DNA of 8,077 nt from CAWULT01 sp963923455 (GTDB lineage: Bacteria; Acidobacteriota; Vicinamibacteria; Vicinamibacterales; UBA2999): contig CAWULT010000170.1 of assembly GCA_963923455.1 (NCBI GenBank), positions 1 through 8,077 of the forward strand. Reading direction: 5' to 3'. The notes under the pieces are model-generated. The model made no database searches. It saw only the letters and a list, made by a program, of their open reading frames with translations, and was not told where the DNA came from. Both the position numbers and the translations under genes were made by a program. Of this stretch, positions 6,676 to 8,077 are shown piece after piece. Numbering within the stretch: the first letter of the stretch is position 1; each line of letters opens with the position of its first letter.

Positions 6676-6698
6676 GGCCGCCCATTCACTCGCGAGAC

Positions 6699-6704
6699 AG
6701 GAGG
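6699..6704 (+). promoter_or_regulatory. Strong ribosome binding site, AGGAGG
   Basis: A consensus AGGAGG six bases before ATG 6711. It is the best Shine-Dalgarno in the window and fixes the start of the DUF6152-fusion gene. Confidence 0.8.
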
Positions 6705-6710
6705 ACGGGC

Positions 6711-7877
6711 ATGATCGGGAGAGCGGCAGTCGCAGCGCTGATGATGGCGGCGGTCGGGGCGCCGGCCTGGGCGCACCATGGGGCCGGGTCGTTCGACCTC
6801 TCGAAGTCGGTGACCTTCACGGGCACGCTGACCCGGATCGAACTCGTCAATCCGCACTCCTGGCTCTACTTCGAGGTGAAGGACGCGTCCGGCAAGGTGT
6901 CGAAGCACCGCTGCGAGATGCGCTCGGTGCACACGCTGCGGCGCTCGGGCTGGTCGAAGGAACTCTTCCCGGTCGGCGAGACGGTCACGATCGAGGCCGC
7001 ACCCGACAAGGTCGATCCTGCGTCGTGCTACCTCAACACGATCCTGTTCGCCAACGGCAGCCGGATGGATCGCTATGGGCAGTACGTGAAGGCGCCGGCG
7101 GGCGGCCTGCGCGAGGTCCGTGGCCAGCTCGCCGTGGCGACCAAGGCCCGCGACGCCCGGCGCAAGACGGGCGAGCCGAACCTCGCCGGCGACTGGGCAC
7201 CCGAGCAGGTGGTGATGGTGGATCCGCGCGGCACCGGAGGCGGCCTCGTGCCGCTGAGCCAGATCGCGCAGCTGAAGCCCGGCGAACGGCCGGCGGGTGG
7301 CGCACGGCGGGGCGGCGGCGCGCCAGCCGGTCCTCGGCTCTACGGGGGCACCGAACTGACGGCGCTCGGCGAGCAGACGGCGGCCAAGTTCGCCCGTGAG
7401 GACAATCCGCGGTTCCGGTGCGAGACGACCAGCATCCTGTTCGACTGGACGTTCGACGGCCCGGTCAACCGGATTACCCAGACCGGCGACACCATCACCC
7501 TGCAGTACGGGCAGATGGACCTGAAGCGGACGATTCACCTGAACATGACGACGCACCCGCCGGCCGTCAAGCCGTCCCGCGCCGGGCACTCGATCGGCCG
7601 CTGGGAGGGGGACGTGCTCGTCGTCGACACGGTGGGCTTCCTGCCGGGCGTGCTGAACGCGCCCGTGCGGCACAGCGACAAGCTGCACGTCGTCGAGCGC
7701 TTCTCGCTCGACCCGGCCACGATGAAGCTGACGCGCAGCTACGTGGCCGAGGACCCGGTCTTCCTGAAGGGCCAGTACACCGGCCAGGACGTCGTGCAGG
7801 TGGCTGACGCGCCCTACACGCCGGACACCTGCAAGGAGCAGGGCTTCATCAACTACTCGCAGCAGGCGAAGAAATGA
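6711..7877 (+). CDS. Secreted DUF6152-like domain fused to a WEGD-family domain
   Basis: A 388-residue exported protein. Residues 1-21 are a signal peptide (MIGRAAVAALMM..., cleavage APAWA before HHG). Residues 22-125 resemble DUF6152: mature 'HHGAGSFDLS', 'VTFTGTLTRIELVNPHSWLYFEV' (N47-P48-H49), C68 and C106, and 'LFANGSRM'. From about 155 the protein carries the same domain as the genes at 1-531 and 2811-3929: 'PNLAGDWAPEQ' (156-166) parallels PDISGVW, 'FRCET' (C237) parallels DRC, 'NRITQTGDTITLQY' precedes 'GRWEGDVLVVDTVGF' (W298), then 'VVERFSLD...LTRSYVAEDP' and 'DTCKEQG' (C374) in place of ECHEG. A Gly/Arg/Ala-rich stretch (about 193-212) separates the first motif from the rest. Function is unknown. 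It is preceded by a hairpin, a candidate -10 and a strong ribosome binding site, so it is likely its own transcription unit. Confidence 0.85.
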   Translation: MIGRAAVAALMMAAVGAPAWAHHGAGSFDLSKSVTFTGTLTRIELVNPHSWLYFEVKDASGKVSKHRCEMRSVHTLRRSGWSKELFPVGETVTIEAAPDKVDPASCYLNTILFANGSRMDRYGQYVKAPAGGLREVRGQLAVATKARDARRKTGEPNLAGDWAPEQVVMVDPRGTGGGLVPLSQIAQLKPGERPAGGARRGGGAPAGPRLYGGTELTALGEQTAAKFAREDNPRFRCETTSILFDWTFDGPVNRITQTGDTITLQYGQMDLKRTIHLNMTTHPPAVKPSRAGHSIGRWEGDVLVVDTVGFLPGVLNAPVRHSDKLHVVERFSLDPATMKLTRSYVAEDPVFLKGQYTGQDVVQVADAPYTPDTCKEQGFINYSQQAKK

Positions 7878-7900
7878 GCCTGTGACGGCCCGGCGGGTGG

Positions 7901-7920
7901 CTCCGCGCCTGCGCGCGGGG
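7901..7920 (+). terminator. Hairpin after the DUF6152-fusion gene
   Basis: CTCCGCGC (7901-7908) pairs with GCGCGGGG (7913-7920), eight pairs including one T-G, around a four-base loop. It lies 23 bases after the stop and directly abuts the CATAAT at 7921. No T-run follows, so it may be an imperfect terminator. Confidence 0.5.
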
Positions 7921-7926
7921 CATAAT
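7921..7926 (+). promoter_or_regulatory. Candidate -10 element for the last, partial gene
   Basis: CATAAT matches TATAAT at five of six positions and is an isolated A/T-rich island in a very G+C-rich intergenic stretch, 72 bases before ATG 7998. No -35 consensus is seen at the usual distance, where the upstream hairpin lies. Confidence 0.45.
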
Positions 7927-7948
7927 CGCCGAACGGCGGCGGGCGGGC

Positions 7949-7973
7949 CGGTCCGGCGCTGGGTGCCGGGCCG
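7949..7973 (+). other. Stable hairpin in the 5' leader of the last gene
   Basis: CGGTCCGGC (7949-7957) pairs with GCCGGGCCG (7965-7973), nine pairs with one T-G, around a seven-base loop. It ends 24 bases before ATG 7998 and leaves the purine-rich GAGGGGG free, so it could be a leader structure affecting stability or translation. It could equally be chance in G+C-rich DNA. Confidence 0.3.
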
Positions 7974-7997
7974 TGGGCCCGTCGAGGGGGACGAGGC

Positions 7998-8077
7998 ATG
8001 ACGCGAGTGTGGACGGCGGTGGCGGTGGCGGGCGTCGTGGGCCTGCTGGGCGTGGGTGTGTCGGCGCAGGGACAGGG
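7998..8077 (+). CDS. Exported protein of unknown identity, 5' end only
   Basis: ATG 7998 opens a frame that runs off the window end after 26 codons. The translation starts MTRVWTAVAVAGVVGLLG and continues to VSAQGQG, a classical signal peptide: a short basic start, a Val/Ala/Leu/Gly core and an SA-Q cleavage site. The purine-rich GAGGGG at 7984-7989 lies eight bases before the ATG and can serve as the ribosome binding site. The signal ends in the same AQGQG as the VOC protein, but nothing of the mature protein is visible, so its family cannot be named. Confidence 0.65.
   Translation, partial: MTRVWTAVAVAGVVGLLGVGVSAQGQ

Noticed and set aside
5966..7399. Plus-strand open frame overlapping the SpoIIE and DUF6152 genes in another frame
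   Set aside because: Overlaps two well-supported genes; the translation is Arg/Gly/Ala-rich and has no motif.
1..8077. CRISPR arrays, tRNA genes, insertion sequences, phage or defence genes
   Set aside because: No spaced direct repeats, cloverleaf-like segments, terminal inverted repeats, transposase/integrase motifs or nuclease-effector pairs were seen by eye on either strand.

Overview
The window is very G+C-rich and all recognisable genes lie on the + strand. Its character (exported proteins with 'P-[DN]-[IL]-[SA]-G-x-W' and 'WEG[DN]' motifs, a DUF6152-like protein, a secreted VOC protein, a PEGA protein and an FHA-GAF-SpoIIE phosphatase) suggests an Acidobacteriota genome, probably of the Vicinamibacteria/Luteitalea type. 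That assignment is inference from gene content and composition; no rRNA or marker gene is present.

Layout. Positions 1-3929 form an apparent operon of four genes: the 3' end of a secreted WEG[DN]-family protein (1-531), a secreted two-domain glyoxalase/dioxygenase-fold (VOC) protein (558-1625), a peroxiredoxin-like domain fused to a DsbD-alpha-like domain (1622-2770, start codon overlapping the previous stop), and a full-length paralog of the first gene (2811-3929). A G+C-rich hairpin follows. Next come an exported PEGA-domain protein (4041-4937), a cytoplasmic FHA-GAF-SpoIIE (RsbU-type) phosphatase (5016-6623), a DUF6152 + WEGD-domain secreted protein (6711-7877) and the first 26 codons of another exported protein (7998-8077). 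Hairpins separate these later units, and three of them have a candidate -10 element 33-72 bases before the start codon.

How the genes fit together. Except for the phosphatase, every gene whose N-terminus is visible encodes a putative signal peptide, so this is mainly a cell-envelope locus. The clearest shared theme is a domain present in three genes of the window. It has conserved motifs and a cysteine pair at nearly constant spacing (C about 61-63 residues before the WEG Trp and C about 73-81 after it). Two of these genes flank a fusion of two thiol-redox domains, suggesting, as a hypothesis, that the redox fusion services the cysteines of its neighbours. The SpoIIE phosphatase is a signalling output protein whose partner kinase or anti-sigma antagonist is not in the window.

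No tRNA, rRNA, CRISPR array, insertion sequence or phage gene was seen. The most notable items are the Prx-like/DsbD-alpha fusion, the three-copy two-cysteine family with a DUF6152 fusion, and the VOC protein with one intact and one degenerate metal site. I did not find evidence for a wholly new defence or mobile system.
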